From positions 17,406,204-17,470,203 of the forward strand of contig CM040970.1 in NCBI GenBank assembly GCA_022985045.1: a stretch of 64,000 nt of DNA, in the 5' to 3' direction. Shown one piece after another: positions 23,951 to 36,599 of the stretch. Positions within the stretch are counted from its first letter, which is position 1. Each line of letters begins with the position of its first letter. The notes below the pieces were generated by a model that was not told the DNA's origin, searched no databases, and saw nothing but the letters and a program-made list of their open reading frames with translations. Source of the stretch: Macadamia tetraphylla (taxonomy: Eukaryota > Streptophyta > Magnoliopsida > Proteales > Proteaceae). Position numbers and translations under genes: made by a program.

Positions 23951-24113
23951 TATTATTTTAATAATGGCTCAGTGAGACTGGTGGGCCCGACTTATCCTTT
24001 TTGACAAGGGACCCGGTTTTCCCAGTCTCTCTCTTCCAAGGGCCTAAACCCGAGATCAGTGGGATCGGGCTTTTTTCAGCTCAACCCGATCGAACAGTCT
24101 AGTTATTGGATAC

Positions 24114-24320
24114 GGCCCCTCTCCTGAACGTGATTGCACAGGTCAGCCCATAACTATTTGAACGATCAACATGTGTCCAAACAGTGATCCAACAACTATA
24201 TTTCTACAGACTAAAACAGAGGTGTCAAGTCGAGAACCGTTGGATCATGGCTTGGACATGTGTCATCACCCAAATAGCTATGAGCAAAACCTGGGGAATC
24301 ACTGCTCAGGAGAGGAGCCC
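24114..24320. mobile_element. Fold-back MITE just upstream of the RTE1-like gene
   Basis: The arms 24114-24192 and 24238-24320 are imperfect inverted repeats of about 80 bp: ggcccctctcctga on the left against gggctcctctcctga on the reverse complement of the right, with shared ctatttg, catgt.tccaa and tgatccaac further in. The loop is about 45 bp. It lies about 0.2 kb before the estimated transcription start of the RTE1-like gene. No clean target duplication is seen. Confidence 0.6.
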
Positions 24321-24785
24321 GATCCTTGTTACTAGTGTTTCTTGTCTTGGAGTGAAACCTACATCGACAAGAAAACAAGCAATAAATGCCTTCAAACAAT
24401 AATCATTTTAGGGGTAAAGGGATCATTTAAGAGGAGGGGAGAGCGAAGAAAGTGAGAGGGAAGCACTATCGAGGTTACGTTCCAAACAAAAATCTTTTCC
24501 TCCCCAAAAAAAAGGGATAGGGTTCTTAAAGGCAATGTGGCCCTTACGCCAATGCAGAGGTCAACGAGAGCATGTATAGAAGCATCAATAAGTGTGAATT
24601 TTCCACCTATCATGAGGGGCCAATGAGATCGTGTACAAAAGCATGAATAAGGGTGAGACTATTACCTTTCATGAAGGACAAGGCAATCATTTTGCCTCTT
24701 ATACGCCTTTCAGGCTTCCCCCACACCCCCTTCTCAAAAAAGACAAAAGAAGAAACTCTTTATTCAATGGGAAGGGAATATGAAC
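24321..24785. other. Spacer, no recognisable gene
   Basis: No domain-bearing ORF. The words gcatgtatagaagcat and gtgtacaaaagcatg (24570-24645) suggest a small internal repeat. It ends at the poly(A) side of the minus-strand LINE. Confidence 0.4.
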
Positions 24786-26209
24786 TTTATTTTTTTTTTT
24801 TTTAAAGAAATTTATTATCCAAGAAACAAAGTTCCAAAAGAGACAACATACATATTGAGGATAATGGAAGGGGAAGGGGATCCATCCCACTAACAAGAGA
24901 GTTGAAACCTAGCACCTTTGGTACGTAGCTAAAGTATCGACGACACTATTGGCTTCCCTAAGACAATGAGAAAACTCAATGTATCAGAAATTTCAACATA
25001 GAGAGAATCAATCTCTAATAGTAGGCATGTTGATCTTCCAAGGTACAGTAGTGGAGCTCTTATTTAGGATACTCACCACCGATAGATTGTCGCTTTCAAT
25101 GATCAAATTTCAGATTCCACGTTGTGAAACAATAAACAAGATTGTTCTGATTGCAAGAGCTTCAATGACAAGGGCAAAGTTCCATCATATTCTTTTAGAA
25201 AATCCAAACAGAAACTGAGATGAGGGAGATCTGCAAACCCCACCAATTCTGGCATTCCTTGGATTACCCTAACTAGTTCCATCAATGTTGATCTTAAAGA
25301 AGGGAGGATGAGGAGCAAACCACTTGACTAACTTTGAGGATGGTTGAATTGGGCTAGAGGTAGCATAAGGGAAGAAATCTTGGGTAAGGAAATCACACTT
25401 CAAACTATTGTTGTAGTTTTGAAGTCTTGTTGTCTAAAGGTGAAGTTCCAATAAACAATCTAGATGTTCCAAATAACATTGCAGAAAAAAAGACATTTTC
25501 AAAGATTCTTCTTTAGAGCTGGCTTTGTAGTTGAGAATAATAAAACTAAGCATCTCATGAATAGGCTTTTCCATGAAAAATTGATCTAATCTAGCCATTT
25601 GCCAAATTTCAGAGACACACCTGCAATCTTTGAACCAGGTTAGTCCAAAGCTGGCAAAAAGAATTGAGCTGTAGCCCTCTATTATTAAGGAGATCAGCCA
25701 AAGGAGCTTTTTGATGAATGATCTTCCATATTACGTGTTGTACTCTACAGATTTTGAGCCAAAGTGGGTAAATTTTGGTTTAAATCTATTGATAGCAATG
25801 TTGTAAGCAGATGCCACTGAAAAGGAGCCACTCGCAGTCACCATCCAAACAACCTTGTGCTTTGTCGGAAATAAAGGAATGGTGATAGAGATGATATACT
25901 AAGCTATATCTTCAGGCCACCAATAGAAAACCAAATCTGATGTCCATTCCTTGTTATCGTTATCAATGAAATCAGCCACCTATGTAGGAGCATTTCTAGG
26001 CAAAGGGAAAGGAGCTGAAGCAGGGGGTAAAAGGGGAGCCAGAAATCACTCCAAGGATTGATAGAAACACCATTACCAACTTAATAAAGAAGTCTTTTAT
26101 TGAGAAGCACCTAGAAGAACAAACCAGTTTCCAGCCCTAGATGAAGAAGAAGGGCAATTAGCCTTCATGGTGGAAGTAGTAGAAAAATATTATTGCGTCA
26201 TGGTTCTAA
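24786..26209 (-). mobile_element. L1-like LINE, piece 4: C-terminal RT region, zf-RVT, RNase H and poly(A) tail
   Basis: Minus-strand frames give VGNGVSINPWSDFWLP (about 26070-26020), a conserved post-RT block of plant LINEs. Next comes a zf-RVT-like segment with KAPLADLLNNRGLQ (about 25705-25665), then an RNase H remnant with INIDGT and NPRNAGIGGVC (about 25290-25220). Stops and frameshifts are many. The element ends in an A tract on the minus strand (T tract 24788-24803). This is the 3' end of the same LINE whose other pieces are at 38408-39338, 45885-46563 and 51518-52349. Confidence 0.65.
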
Positions 26210-26628
26210 TGTTGGATTTATGGGTTTAATTAATTATTCGGGTTGAATAAATGGATGAGAGTCAAATTGCATGAATTGATTTGGTCCACCTCAAGTTTAG
26301 GGATATGCTGGCCCAACCCATTGAGGTTTAGGATTTTGGGTGCGGACAATATTATAAATAGTGGGTTTTGGGTCCCTACAGCCATTATTCATTCTTTTCC
26401 ACTTTATCACTATAAAGTGAGAGAACCAAGGAGGTCTAAGGGTCTAGAAGATCCATAGCCAAGAGAGAAAAATTGGGAGCGACCGGTATCGATCTTCTTC
26501 AGCATACTAGGTGAAATGTACAATTCGATCTTTTATGGTTTGATAATTTTATTAAAATTGTGTTCTTGTGTTCTCTGTGTGGTTTCCTCAACTAGGGTTT
26601 CATATTCGAACCCATAGGTTGATCTAAC
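26210..26628 (+). repeat. Copia-A 5' LTR
   Basis: The repeat starts TGTTGGATTTATGGG and ends GGTTGATCTAAC, aligning along its full length to 37269-37686 with scattered substitutions and small indels. A TATA-like aatattataaata lies at about 26347-26360. Confidence 0.85.
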
Positions 26629-27778
26629 CAATAGTATCAGAGCTGATCACAGGACAAGAGTCAATGCGTATTTTATATTTTGAATTATATTTATGAATAT
26701 TTATAATGTTATATGTTGTCACGTACCTGTTTTGATTTGGGTTTTTCCTTTTATCGAAATGTTCGGCGTTTTGATCACTGGTGAATGTACCCTCTTCGTT
26801 GGGATTTTTAGACTGTTTGCCACTTCGATTAGCCACAATGAACAATCATGGAACCTTCCACTTAACCCTTGAAATCACTAACGTCGACTACAAGAAAAGT
26901 GGTCAATGGCGGCGTTTTTAAATGCCGCTGTAGAGTGTGCAAATGCCGCTATATGGCTATGGCGGCATTTATGGCAAACGCCGCCGCAAAAGAACTATGG
27001 CGTATTTTGCAAATGCCACCGTAAAATATCTTCGGCGTCATTTATTTATAAATGCCGCTAAAATACCTTGACGACGTTTATTTATAAATGCCGCTAAAAT
27101 ACTTTGGCAGCGTTTATTTACATACGCCGCTAAAATATTTCGGCGACGTTTATTTATAAATGCCGCTAAAATATTATATACAACGGCATTTATTTTAACG
27201 CTGCTAATGTGTTACATCCGCCTTTATAAGTAGGCATTCCAGCATTGTTAACTAATGAACGCGGATGCATATAGTGGCGTTTAGTAATAAACGCCGCGAA
27301 ATATAATTTTTTATTTTCAAACAAATGAACATATAGTGGCGTGTGTTAATAAATGGCTAAACGCCACTACAAGAAATGTTTTTTATTTTAAAGCAAAAGA
27401 CATATAGTGTCGTTTATTAGTAAATCCCGCTATTTTTTTTTTATTATATATTATTGTTTATTTATCTCTGAAGCAAATGCTTACATTTCTTGTTCTCATT
27501 TTGTATATGAATAAAAAATAATTGATTTATTCATCCAAAAAAAAATTAATAGATTTTCACACGACCATACACAAGAATCTGATAAAAGGTTATCCATTTC
27601 CTACAAAAGTTAAGTTCGAAAAAAGCATGTAACAAACTAGATTGTCATCTTGAAGATAAAAAAATCCAATATCCATAGACGATATTCAATTTAAAAAAAA
27701 AAAAAAAAAAATCTATAGCTCACAAGCTAACAGTAACATAATAAGTTTTTCAAAATAAATGTTCACACATCACGGTAG

Positions 27779-28980
27779 TTATTCAATCCCCAAGTCGTAC
27801 CTTGCATCATCATCAGAGGATATAAGTGGAGGACAAAATCCATGCAAGTACCTGAAAAAAATGAAAAAATATTAGTCAAGTTGTTATTAAAGATCTATGT
27901 TGGTGAAACTCTATATCGGTCAATAATCTGGTGGTCCATTCCCATATATTGTAAGCTAATCATTTTTACCCATATTAACTAGGAAACCAAAGTAAATAAT
28001 GTTTACCTGCCAAATAGATTGCCTAAATATGGGTCAGCCTCTGCAATATCCTCAATTGTCAGCTGATCAAATATAGAAAAGAGCAACATCAGTAGTATTA
28101 CTTAATTAAATAAATAAACCAACAAAATGAAATATTTCTCTAACTTACATAAATGAACTGAACTCTGTGAGCTATGTCGACCTAAAAGCGCTTGGGTTAG
28201 AAGTGCTACTTGGGCTTTGAAATCATCCATTTCTTCTAATTTTCCTGTCAAACTGCTAACTTATCGCTCCAACTCTACAAATCTAGCTTGCACACTGTCC
28301 TGTTTCTTCTTTTCCTCAATATTTTTTGGTGTAAGGCCAACCCTACTTGGCTTCACGCCTAGGCCTGCACTACGCACTCGGCCATGTAACTCAGGGCCTT
28401 GAACGGCCACATATATGTTGTCTTGGGCAGATTTTTGATTTCTCAATTCTGGGGGCAGTTCTTCTAATTTCTTATCTAATGCATCCTATAAACCATTATG
28501 TTATTGTTAACAATTTAACTTCATTGATGATGTCAAACCAAGCGAACATTGTATAGTAATCAAAGAAACATGCATCGCTTTGACATTAAAAAAAAAAAAA
28601 AAAAGATAATTAAAATATGAGAGTTAGATCAAATAACATATATATATATATATATTAATTTTGCCACAGACACTTACTATGATTTCTCTTGATGCTTCAT
28701 CTACTATCCTATCATCTTTCCTTGTGTGGGTAACCTTATGCGTTTGAATTCTAGAAGGTTCCGCACCATCAGGATTCTTCTTCCTCTGAACAAATAGATA
28801 TGAGAGTGAGATCAAATAATTTCAAATGCATAATGATACTACTAAAAGTTCATGAGTTGTGCTTAAGAAACTTATTAGATTGTGTTTAACTTGTGCAAAG
28901 GTCGTCCGGCCAGCTGTATGGGACATCGTTTGTGCTTTTCTGCTCTCTTTGTTTTTCTTAGATTTAGTCTATCATACATC
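27779..28980 (-). pseudogene. TNP1-like (Ptta/En/Spm family) protein of the CACTA element
   Basis: Minus-strand exons can be read in order. One at about 28960-28886 has MSHTAGRTTFAQVKHN, and the next, 28785-28678 (36 codons), has THKVTHTRKDDRIVDEASRE. The exon from 28485 has DALDKKLEELPPELRNQKSA and then GPELHGRVRSAGLGVKPSRV. Two final exons near 28063-28008 and 27853-27779 have IEDIAEADPYLGNLFG and RYLHGFCPPL. HTAG, THTRKD and GPE.HGRVR are hallmark blocks of the plant transposase family usually annotated Ptta/En/Spm. A TAA stop interrupts the third exon after FVELER, so the gene is broken. TNP1/TnpA-type proteins bind the subterminal repeats; the partner transposase is absent. Confidence 0.7.
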
Positions 28981-29135
28981 AAACTCATCATTAAATTATA
29001 TATCTCATAGAATTAAGTAAAACTCAGCAACAACCATTTTATTATCATGGCTTCTTAGACCCACACATCCGACAAAACTATTTTCAGCTTTGCATTATTC
29101 ACTTTTAAGAGAATAACATAATCAAATATGGACTC

Positions 29136-29236
29136 AGAGTGAAGGGCGTACCCAACGCACAAGGTTCCCGCCACTGCAGGGTCTAAGGAAGGTCATAATG
29201 TACGCAGATTTATCCCCATTTTTGCAGGGAGGCTGC
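29136..29236 (+). mobile_element. Au-type SINE fragment
   Basis: The sequence gtgaagggcgtacccaacgc, then ccgccactgcagggtct, then ggtcataatgtacgcag is the conserved body of the plant Au SINE, a tRNA-derived short retroposon found across angiosperms. It sits inside the CACTA element. The ends and target duplication are not clear. Confidence 0.65.
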
Positions 29237-30030
29237 AATGATGATTTATGAATAAAAAAGATATGACAAGGCTAATCACTTCTATCAATGTACTGTTGTG
29301 CAAATTTGCACTGCCCTAAGGTTTTGTTTATCATTTTTTTCATGGATAAAGGTTTTTATTTAGTATCACTGATCTTAAGGGGAATAAATATTTGTCAGGG
29401 TAAGGAAACCAAATTCTGAAGGTGGGTTGATAAACATAAGTTTGCAAAGGATCAGTTGAATGTTCTAATAAAGTTCATTAGAATAATCTTCAGATAGAAG
29501 TACTGAAGTAGGGTACTAGACATTGATGAGAAATTTTTTATTTTATTGATATAGTAAGGCAGAAGCATAAAATTAAAGACTGGTCACCTAGAAATAGACA
29601 CCCAAAAGCTCAAGCCATGGAAGATCAGAGTCTGACATTAAGATATTCACCCCATCTACACGCATACATAAAACATAGGAGAGACTATGAAGAAGCCCTC
29701 CATGGAAGAGTAGTGAAAGATCAAATATCATCCAAGTGGGAAAAAACTGTTAGAAAGCCATTACATTGGTAGTTGAAGAAACTAGAATTTAACACCCTTC
29801 TAGTCCGTCGAAACCTAATTGAGAATTGAGATAGGTCTATGATTTGAAAAGTCAAACCAATTCCATAATGAGATCAAAACAACATAACTGAGACTGAAAG
29901 TAGCCTGAAATCAACTCAGATTTGACTGAATCAGTATAGTGAAATGAACTAAAACCAAAGACTCAAAAGGAATAAGAAAAAAGACCAAGCGGCACAAGAA
30001 GCACCAAATTCGTCTCTCAAGATCAAGCAA

Positions 30031-30328
30031 CAACATCTAATTTTAGATAGGATACTCTCTAATAGACCACGTCATCTATCTGAGTCATCCAAGGAGATAG
30101 ACATTGTCACGCAAGAGATAGACGCTGACCAAGTGTAGCAACAAACCCACAACTAATCTATCTCTTCCCCTATAAAACACGTCTCTATTCTTATCTTGTA
30201 CCTTCTTATCTCATGTAACCGTGTATTCGAGTAATATAAATGCAACGAACTCACATGAATTAATGTGAGAAACCATTACGTAACTTCTACACTCTCAATG
30301 TACTTTTGAGAGTCAACATCTAATTTTA
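30031..30328. repeat. 268-bp segment bounded by a perfect 15-bp direct repeat
   Basis: caacatctaatttta occurs at 30031-30045 and again at 30314-30328. The enclosed 268 bp hold a TATA-like cctataaaac (about 30170) and no poly(A). The repeat length fits a retroposition target duplication, but the content looks like an LTR promoter, so the origin is open. Confidence 0.5.
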
Positions 30329-31548
30329 AGCTTCCTTACAGTCCTATATTTTTCAGGATATGCAAGGGCAAAGTACCTTTGGTTGTGAACTCATGGGCTG
30401 AGGATGCAAAACGAGTACCCTTCACTGTCCCTCCATTCCTAGATAGATCCATATTAAGAATAGACAACCACCCAAAATTGAGTTCAGCAGTGATGAATTC
30501 TGATTGATGTATCCAATATAGAAGCCCTATATCAAGAAGAGAAAAATGCACTGCTGGGGAGTTGTATGAATATCCATTGTCTTTTGCAGTTCAATTGGTG
30601 CAAGATGAAATCAACTCAGTGAACGATGACTACATTCGGTCACACATAGGTTGGGTTTTCCTTTATAGCTGCTGTGTCAGTCATTTTGATACTACAGATT
30701 TTGGGTGGTGCAAACCAGTACAATCAGGTTGTGTAACATTGTTGGAAAAGAAGTTATTTTGTTCCTCAAGAAAATAAAGAGGTAGATTCATCAACCAAAA
30801 AATAATGCTCAATATTAGAAATAAAGAATCATACCTAATCATCGTGTAATACTGGGATGAGATGTAGGATCTCTGGAAAGTACTCTGCAAGATAGCAAAC
30901 AATAGTCATCGACAATATTCAAAAAAAAAAAAAAAGAATGAAAGAAATACAATTTTGGGCTTGATCTTTAAGGTTCTAGGGTTTTTGGAAGAAAACCCAA
31001 ATCAATAGGATGTTCAAGAACAAGGGGATGAAGTGGAAGATGAAAAAACAGAGAGAGGGGTAGCATAAATAGACACTTGCAAGGTATAAAAGAAGCAGTT
31101 ATGAATTACCTGGTTCTGTCTCTTAGTCAAGAGAGAGAGAGAGAGAGAACAAGGGAGAGATCGAGAGAGCTGCTGGGAATCAATGGTTGTCGATCTGGTC
31201 TATCTCTCAGTCGAGCGACAGAGAGAGATCTGGTTCTGTCTCTCAGTCGAGCGAGGGAGAGAGAGAGAGAGGTGTGAAGAGAGTAGAGTCGTCTTAGAGA
31301 GAGCTGTACCAAGAAAAAAAAACAAGAGATAGAGAAAACAGAGGAGAGATCTCTTAGAATTAATCGTTGGCTGGAATCCCTAAATTAGAGGACATTAACA
31401 TGATATGGAAGAGATTGACAGGGATTAAGAGAAACAAAGCGAAATTGAGTGAGGGGCGATTGAAAAAAAAAATCACGCCTAAGAAAAGGAATGTGAAAAA
31501 AATTGGGCGGGAGATTGGATTTTTGCTGGGAAAGTATTTGGTGAATGG

Positions 31549-31666
31549 ATCAGGTTCACGTACAAGAACATGGTCCATGGATTTAGAATCTATATAAAGA
31601 GAAAATTGATTATAAATCCACGGATCAGAGTCGTTCTCTAATATTCTCATACGTGAACCTGATCTG
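31549..31666. repeat. Long inverted repeat (hairpin or small MITE) inside the CACTA element
   Basis: ggatcaggttcacgta at about 31548-31563 is complementary to tacgtgaacctgatc at about 31651-31665, and ccatggattta pairs with taaatccacgg nearer the centre. Confidence 0.6.
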
Positions 31667-32394
31667 CTCTCAAGTATTTGTATTACCTTTGATTATGGTC
31701 TTTGACGACTTTTGCTTAGTAATGCCCCTATAGACCAGATATTAAATAGGGATCTAATCATAGCAAGAATCATATATAAAATTTTCATGTTTTGTCCCTA
31801 ATTTTAAATGTAATTAGGTGTAATCCCCTCATCTAGAAAAAATATCTATTGTACTCCTAATGCATAATGTCGTGATGGCATGAACCCCCTGGCGGTCCTA
31901 AGCCATATCCATAGAGCTTGGGTTAAATTTTCAAACCCTGAGGGTGGGTTAGGGTTGAAGTTGCTGAACCAAAACCTAAACCCATGTCAGGGCTAATCAT
32001 GGTCAATTCGGCCCACCCCAGCCTTGCCCTGAGGGTGGGTTGGGGTAAAATTTTTTTTGCCTTGAGTTAGGGTTTGGCCGGGCCCAGGCCCAGCAAAGGG
32101 AATGATGGTTATTATATAGACATGCAATGATGGTCTGAATTGAAGCAATGGTGGTTGTTTTGTAGCCGCTGCCTTTCCGTTGCGATCCTCCATCCCAACA
32201 CCAGTCGCTACTCGTCGCTAGCAACACCAACCACGTATTGGCCTGTGCATCATCCCTCCATTAGCTTAAGCATCATCGATGCAACACAAGTCACTGCAAC
32301 CACCAGCAACACTGCTTATCAACCTGCAACCACACCCATCCAACCTCTGTTAATTCTACCTGGAATGGAATTAGATCTAAATCTGCAGCTGTTT

Positions 32395-33560
32395 CCTGGG
32401 CGGGGCTGGTTTGGAACACATCTCTCCCCCCCAAGACTCTCTCTCTTAGGATGGCATTGGAGTTTTGGGAAGTTGTCCACTGGTGATCTAATCTAGGCAA
32501 AAGGTATTCCTTTCCCCTCTAGGTGCGAGCTATTTGGTGCGTCTTCTGAGACCTTTTTCCATATTTTCTTTGATTGTGCCTTTTCAATTGGAATTTGGAA
32601 TGGTGTGCTGGATCTCTTCAATTTAGCCTGGGTGGGGTGTAGTTCCTTTTCTGATTTGCTCTCTTGGTGGAAAAGAAAAGGTAGAGGATGGTGCTTGAAA
32701 ATTTCCTGGGAGGTCAGTCTGTTTTGCCGCATTGATGCTATTTGGATTGAAAGAAACCAGAGCCGTCGAGGGAAGAGTTCGAGGCCAAAACTTAATTATC
32801 AATGCCATTAAAGGAGAGATCAGTTTCATCTGCAGCAAACTGGCAATTTCTCCTAAATCAGTAGATGATCTAATTATTTGCAAAAAATTCAATTTCTCCA
32901 TTTCCTCACAGGGTGGGCGGCCAATCTTGGAGATTCATTGGTGCAAACCTCTCCTTGATTGGGTGAAACTTAATGTTGACGGTTGCTCTCTCAGGAATCC
33001 GGGTAGAGCGGGAGTTGGAGGAATTTTTAGAGACTATGATGGCAGGAAAATCTGCTGTTATAATTTCTTTTTGGGAATATCGACCAGTTTTATGCCTGAG
33101 GTTTGGAGCATTATAAGGGGCATAAGGATTGCTTGAGAGCTGAATATCTCTCGCCTTTGGATTGAGTCTGATTCCACTGTTGCGGTGTTCATATTCCAGC
33201 ATTCCCTCATCCCTTGGTTTATCCTTCAGGAATGGGAATCTCTGGCTGATTTTTTAAGATGTATCGAGTGGAAGATATCCCACTGCTACAGAGAAGCCAA
33301 CCCCGTCGCAGACTTCCTAGCTAAGGATGCGGCCATGTCTAGCTTTGACAGTGACGATGTGCAACTTACCCCTCGTATGGCTACTGAGCTGCAATTCGAC
33401 ATAGACGGGCGGTCTCGCTTTAGATTTATGAACTCTCTGAGGTAGCAGTTGTGAGCCCCTGCTGATGGCAATGCCAAAGGTTGAGGCTTACTTCTTGCTT
33501 TGTATTATATTTTTTCTTTTCTTCCACTTATTAATATAATCTGATCTTCTAGCGAAAAAA
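32395..33560 (+). pseudogene. L1-like LINE 3' fragment (zf-RVT and RNase H) nested in the CACTA element
   Basis: The first frame carries the zinc-finger-like zf-RVT block (CELFGASSETFFHIFFDCAF, then WWKRKGRGW). A frameshift near 32755 leads to the RNase H part with DWVKLNVDGCS and NPGRAGVGGIFRDYDG, and later HCYREANPVADFLAKDA near 33280-33325. A TGA stop separates the last two RNase H blocks at 33134-33136. The insert is 5'-truncated and ends in an A tract near 33556. This belongs to the plant L1 type with a C-terminal RNase H. Confidence 0.75.
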
Positions 33561-34975
33561 AAAGAATGGAGGAGCTGGCAAGGAATAGGGCTCAATTTTT
33601 GGGTGGAAAAGGATAGATATTCATGACGTTAACACATAAACACTACATTATATATTCCCTATTACGACATGTAATAACATTATTTCACCTTCCTCATTGC
33701 ATTGCAATCAATAGCGGCATTTTATCAGAAAAGCCTCAAAATATTTTTATATACCACGGTGTTTAGTAGGAAACGCCGCCCATGTTATTATGTGTAGAGG
33801 AAAGTCCATAAATATTCTTATGTACCACGGCATTATGGAATAAACGCCCTAAGTACTCATATATACGGCGGCATTTATTACTAAATGCCTCAAATATTCT
33901 TATGTATCATGGCATTATGAAATTAATGCCGCCAATAGGATTATATATTGCAGTATTTTTCAATAAACGCCCCTAAATACTCATATATACGGCGGCATTT
34001 ATTACTATACGCCTCGAATATTCCTATATACTATGGCATTATTTCATAACACCGCCAATAGGATTATATATTGCAGCATTTTTCAATAAATGCCTCCAAA
34101 TGCTCATATATACTACGACATTTATTACTAAATGCCTCAAATATTCTTATACACCACGGCGTTATGAAATAAATGCCGCCAATAGGGTTATATACTGTGG
34201 CATCTTTCAGTAAACGCCTCCAAATACTCATATATATGGCGGCATTTAGTACTAAATGCCACCATATATAATATATAGCAGCGGTCTGTACAAAATGCCG
34301 CCTATTGTGTTATAAAAGACGGCTTTTGCTGAAAAACGCCATTGAATGTTTATATTTAACGGCATTTGTAGGAAACGCCGCCAAAGACCTTCACTCAAGT
34401 GCCGCCATTGACCACTTTTTTTGTAGTGCCTAGTTGTCCCTCATTGGTTTTAATCATCTAACTTTAGTTGTCATTAGGCAACGGTATTCAGTGTTGTTGG
34501 CCAATGGGATTGGAAGTTAGCACGGCTGTTTTGAGTTACAGAAAATCGAGTTTTATTCTCTGTTTTTTGGTTTTGGGAAAGGTAAGAGAATATTCTCCTC
34601 CTAATTATCTTTATACCAAAAAAAAAAATTTTAAGAACTATTAGTTTTAAAAAAAAAAAAACTTAAAGGCTTGTTTGGTTTTCGATTCTTTTTGGGTTTT
34701 TATTTAAACAACTTTAAATGTCATTTTAAGGGTTGTTTTAAGGTCAAATTAAAATCTGTCTTTTTGCATTGGATTCATTGTTTCGGACCACTTTTAATGA
34801 TCTAATTTGTTATATGACATGTTTATTTGAAATTTTATGTTATATTTATTTTTAATCATAGAAACAAGGGGAATTGATCAATGTTTAGAAAAATGTATAT
34901 GCTAATGGTTACCATGAGATTGGAAAGGATTTTTAAATTGAGATATGTTAATATTGAACTAGGTGTAAGCTTGCA

Positions 34976-35600
34976 CACTCTTAATTGCATATTAAAAAAA
35001 AAAAAAACCATGAAAGGGTGAGGTGGAATCCACCAAATGGTACATCTTATTCTTCCATGATTTTTCCCAGGGTAGAAATATAGGTGACATTTGCCCAAAG
35101 ATGATGTCACTAAAATTAAAAAATGACAATAACTTAGAGGTTTTAAGCCCAAAGGTGAGGGGACCTCGAAAGTTATTATTCTTTTCACAGTAAATATGGA
35201 TTTACAAGATGACCAATGTATTTTTGTCCCAAAGGATAGGAATGTAGTTACTGTTGTGACTCTTGTATGGTTGTTGTAGTCTTAGTCACACATTTAAATG
35301 TATGTTCCTGAACATAAAGATACACATCTCCAATAGAAAAGATATGATAGGATTAAGTGGAACTCACCAAAGTGGTACATTCAATTCGATTGTATCTTCT
35401 CCAATAGTAAAGGTGATATTTTTCAAAGGTGATGTCATCAAAGTTTGAGGATAAATATCCACATATTAGGAAGGACATTAACTTAGGAGTTCTTTTTCCC
35501 AAAGATGATTGAATTTTTGAATGTTAGCGTTCTTTTCATAGGTAGAATAATGAAATAAGAGCATTAGTTAATTCCTGTCCCAAAGGATAGGGATACAACT
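34976..35600 (+). repeat. Duplicated leader motif of Copia-A (about 240 nt, two copies)
   Basis: Copy 1 (about 35010-35240) and copy 2 (about 35350-35595) share, in the same order, a gtggaa.ccaccaaa word, aggtgacatttgcccaaaga-type and gatgatgtcac-type words, a cattaactta or caataactta word, cccaaaggtga, gttcttttca and cccaaaggatagg. Neither holds an ORF. They lie between the nested CACTA element and gag. Confidence 0.65.
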
Positions 35601-35712
35601 TTAGTTATATCTCTTATTTGAAAATATATTGATGGTATTACACGTTTTAATATTGTGGTTTATATTTTAAAAATTTTCATATATATTGTGTTGTTATTTA
35701 TGCCCTAGCAGG

Positions 35713-36597
35713 ATGGTCATTCCCTCAAGTTATGTATCTTCTATCCCAATTCTTACTAGGAACGACTATCAAAAGTGGGTGGAAGAATTAGAATTGTATT
35801 TGAGACTTCCTGACTTAGACTTAGCATTTAGGGAATCAAAATCTGATCCTCTCACAGATACAAGCACTGCTATTGAAATGACCAAGTTTAAGAAATAGAC
35901 AAATGCAAACAGAAAGTGTACGTTGGTTGTGAAAAAATAGTTCCTAAAATTATATGTGGGAATATAGAAATCAAAGATACTACTAAATAATTCTTAGATG
36001 CTATTAAAGCTAGGTTTGAACATAACAAGAAAGCTGAAAAATCACATTAACGACCAGGCTAATGAATACAAGGTATGATGGAAATGAAAGTATTAGGGAA
36101 TACATTTTGGGTGTAGCTACTGATGTTGGTAAACTTAAGGATCTTGGAATACAAATCGATGAAGAATATGTTGTTCACATTGCACTGAATACCCTCCTAG
36201 TCAGTATAAGATTATCCAGACTACCTACATTGCACTGAAGGATGATTGGAGCTTAAATGAGCTTATTTCCATTTTCACTCAAGAGGAAGAAAAATTGAAA
36301 CAAATCAAGTTTGAGACTGCAAATGCAACATTCTACAAGGGATCTTATGATGGACCAAGTAGAAGGAACAAGAATTTTTTCAACAAAGGAAACTTCAAGC
36401 CATATGACAAGACTAAGGCCTTTCAAGAGCTTAACACATCTCAAAATGCTCAAGATGAAGAGAAGACAAACAACATAAAGTGTTTCTTATGCCATAAGAA
36501 AGGACACGTGAAGAAGGACTGCTTCATTTTCAAGAAATGGTTAGAAAAGAGAAAGAATTTTGTGGCTGATAAACATGAGGATGCCAAGAAAGGGTGA
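35713..36597 (+). pseudogene. Copia-A gag remnant
   Basis: From ATG 35713 the frame reads a gag N-terminal part with LTRNDYQKWVEELELYLR, broken by a stop at 35896 and by frameshifts to about 36050. It then continues with YDGNESIREYILGVATDVGK and ends in a zinc knuckle CFLCHKKGHVKKDC (36481-36522, spacing C-X2-C-X4-H-X4-C). This matches the UBN2-type gag of Copia elements that coats the RNA. No protease, integrase or reverse transcriptase follows before the 3' LTR. Confidence 0.75.
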
Positions 36598-36599
36598 GA

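Larger units (their letters stand above)
26886..34428 (-). mobile_element. CACTA (En/Spm-like) transposon nested in Copia-A
   Basis: The left end GACTACAAGAAAAGTGGTCA (CACTA with the first base changed) and the right end TGACCACTTTTTTTGTAGTG are inverted copies. Both subterminal regions (about 26900-27430 and 33700-34400) are packed with short repeats of the form aaatgccgc/gcggcattt in both orientations, as usual for CACTA elements. A TNP1-like gene remains on the minus strand; no TNP2-type transposase was found. The interior also carries a LINE fragment and an Au-type SINE. The 3-bp flanks GTC and CCT do not match. Length is 7.5 kb. Confidence 0.8.

Noticed and set aside
26890..34400. Regularly spaced short repeats as a possible CRISPR-like or satellite array
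   Set aside because: They sit only at the two ends in both orientations, as subterminal repeats of a CACTA element do, and spacers are not uniform.
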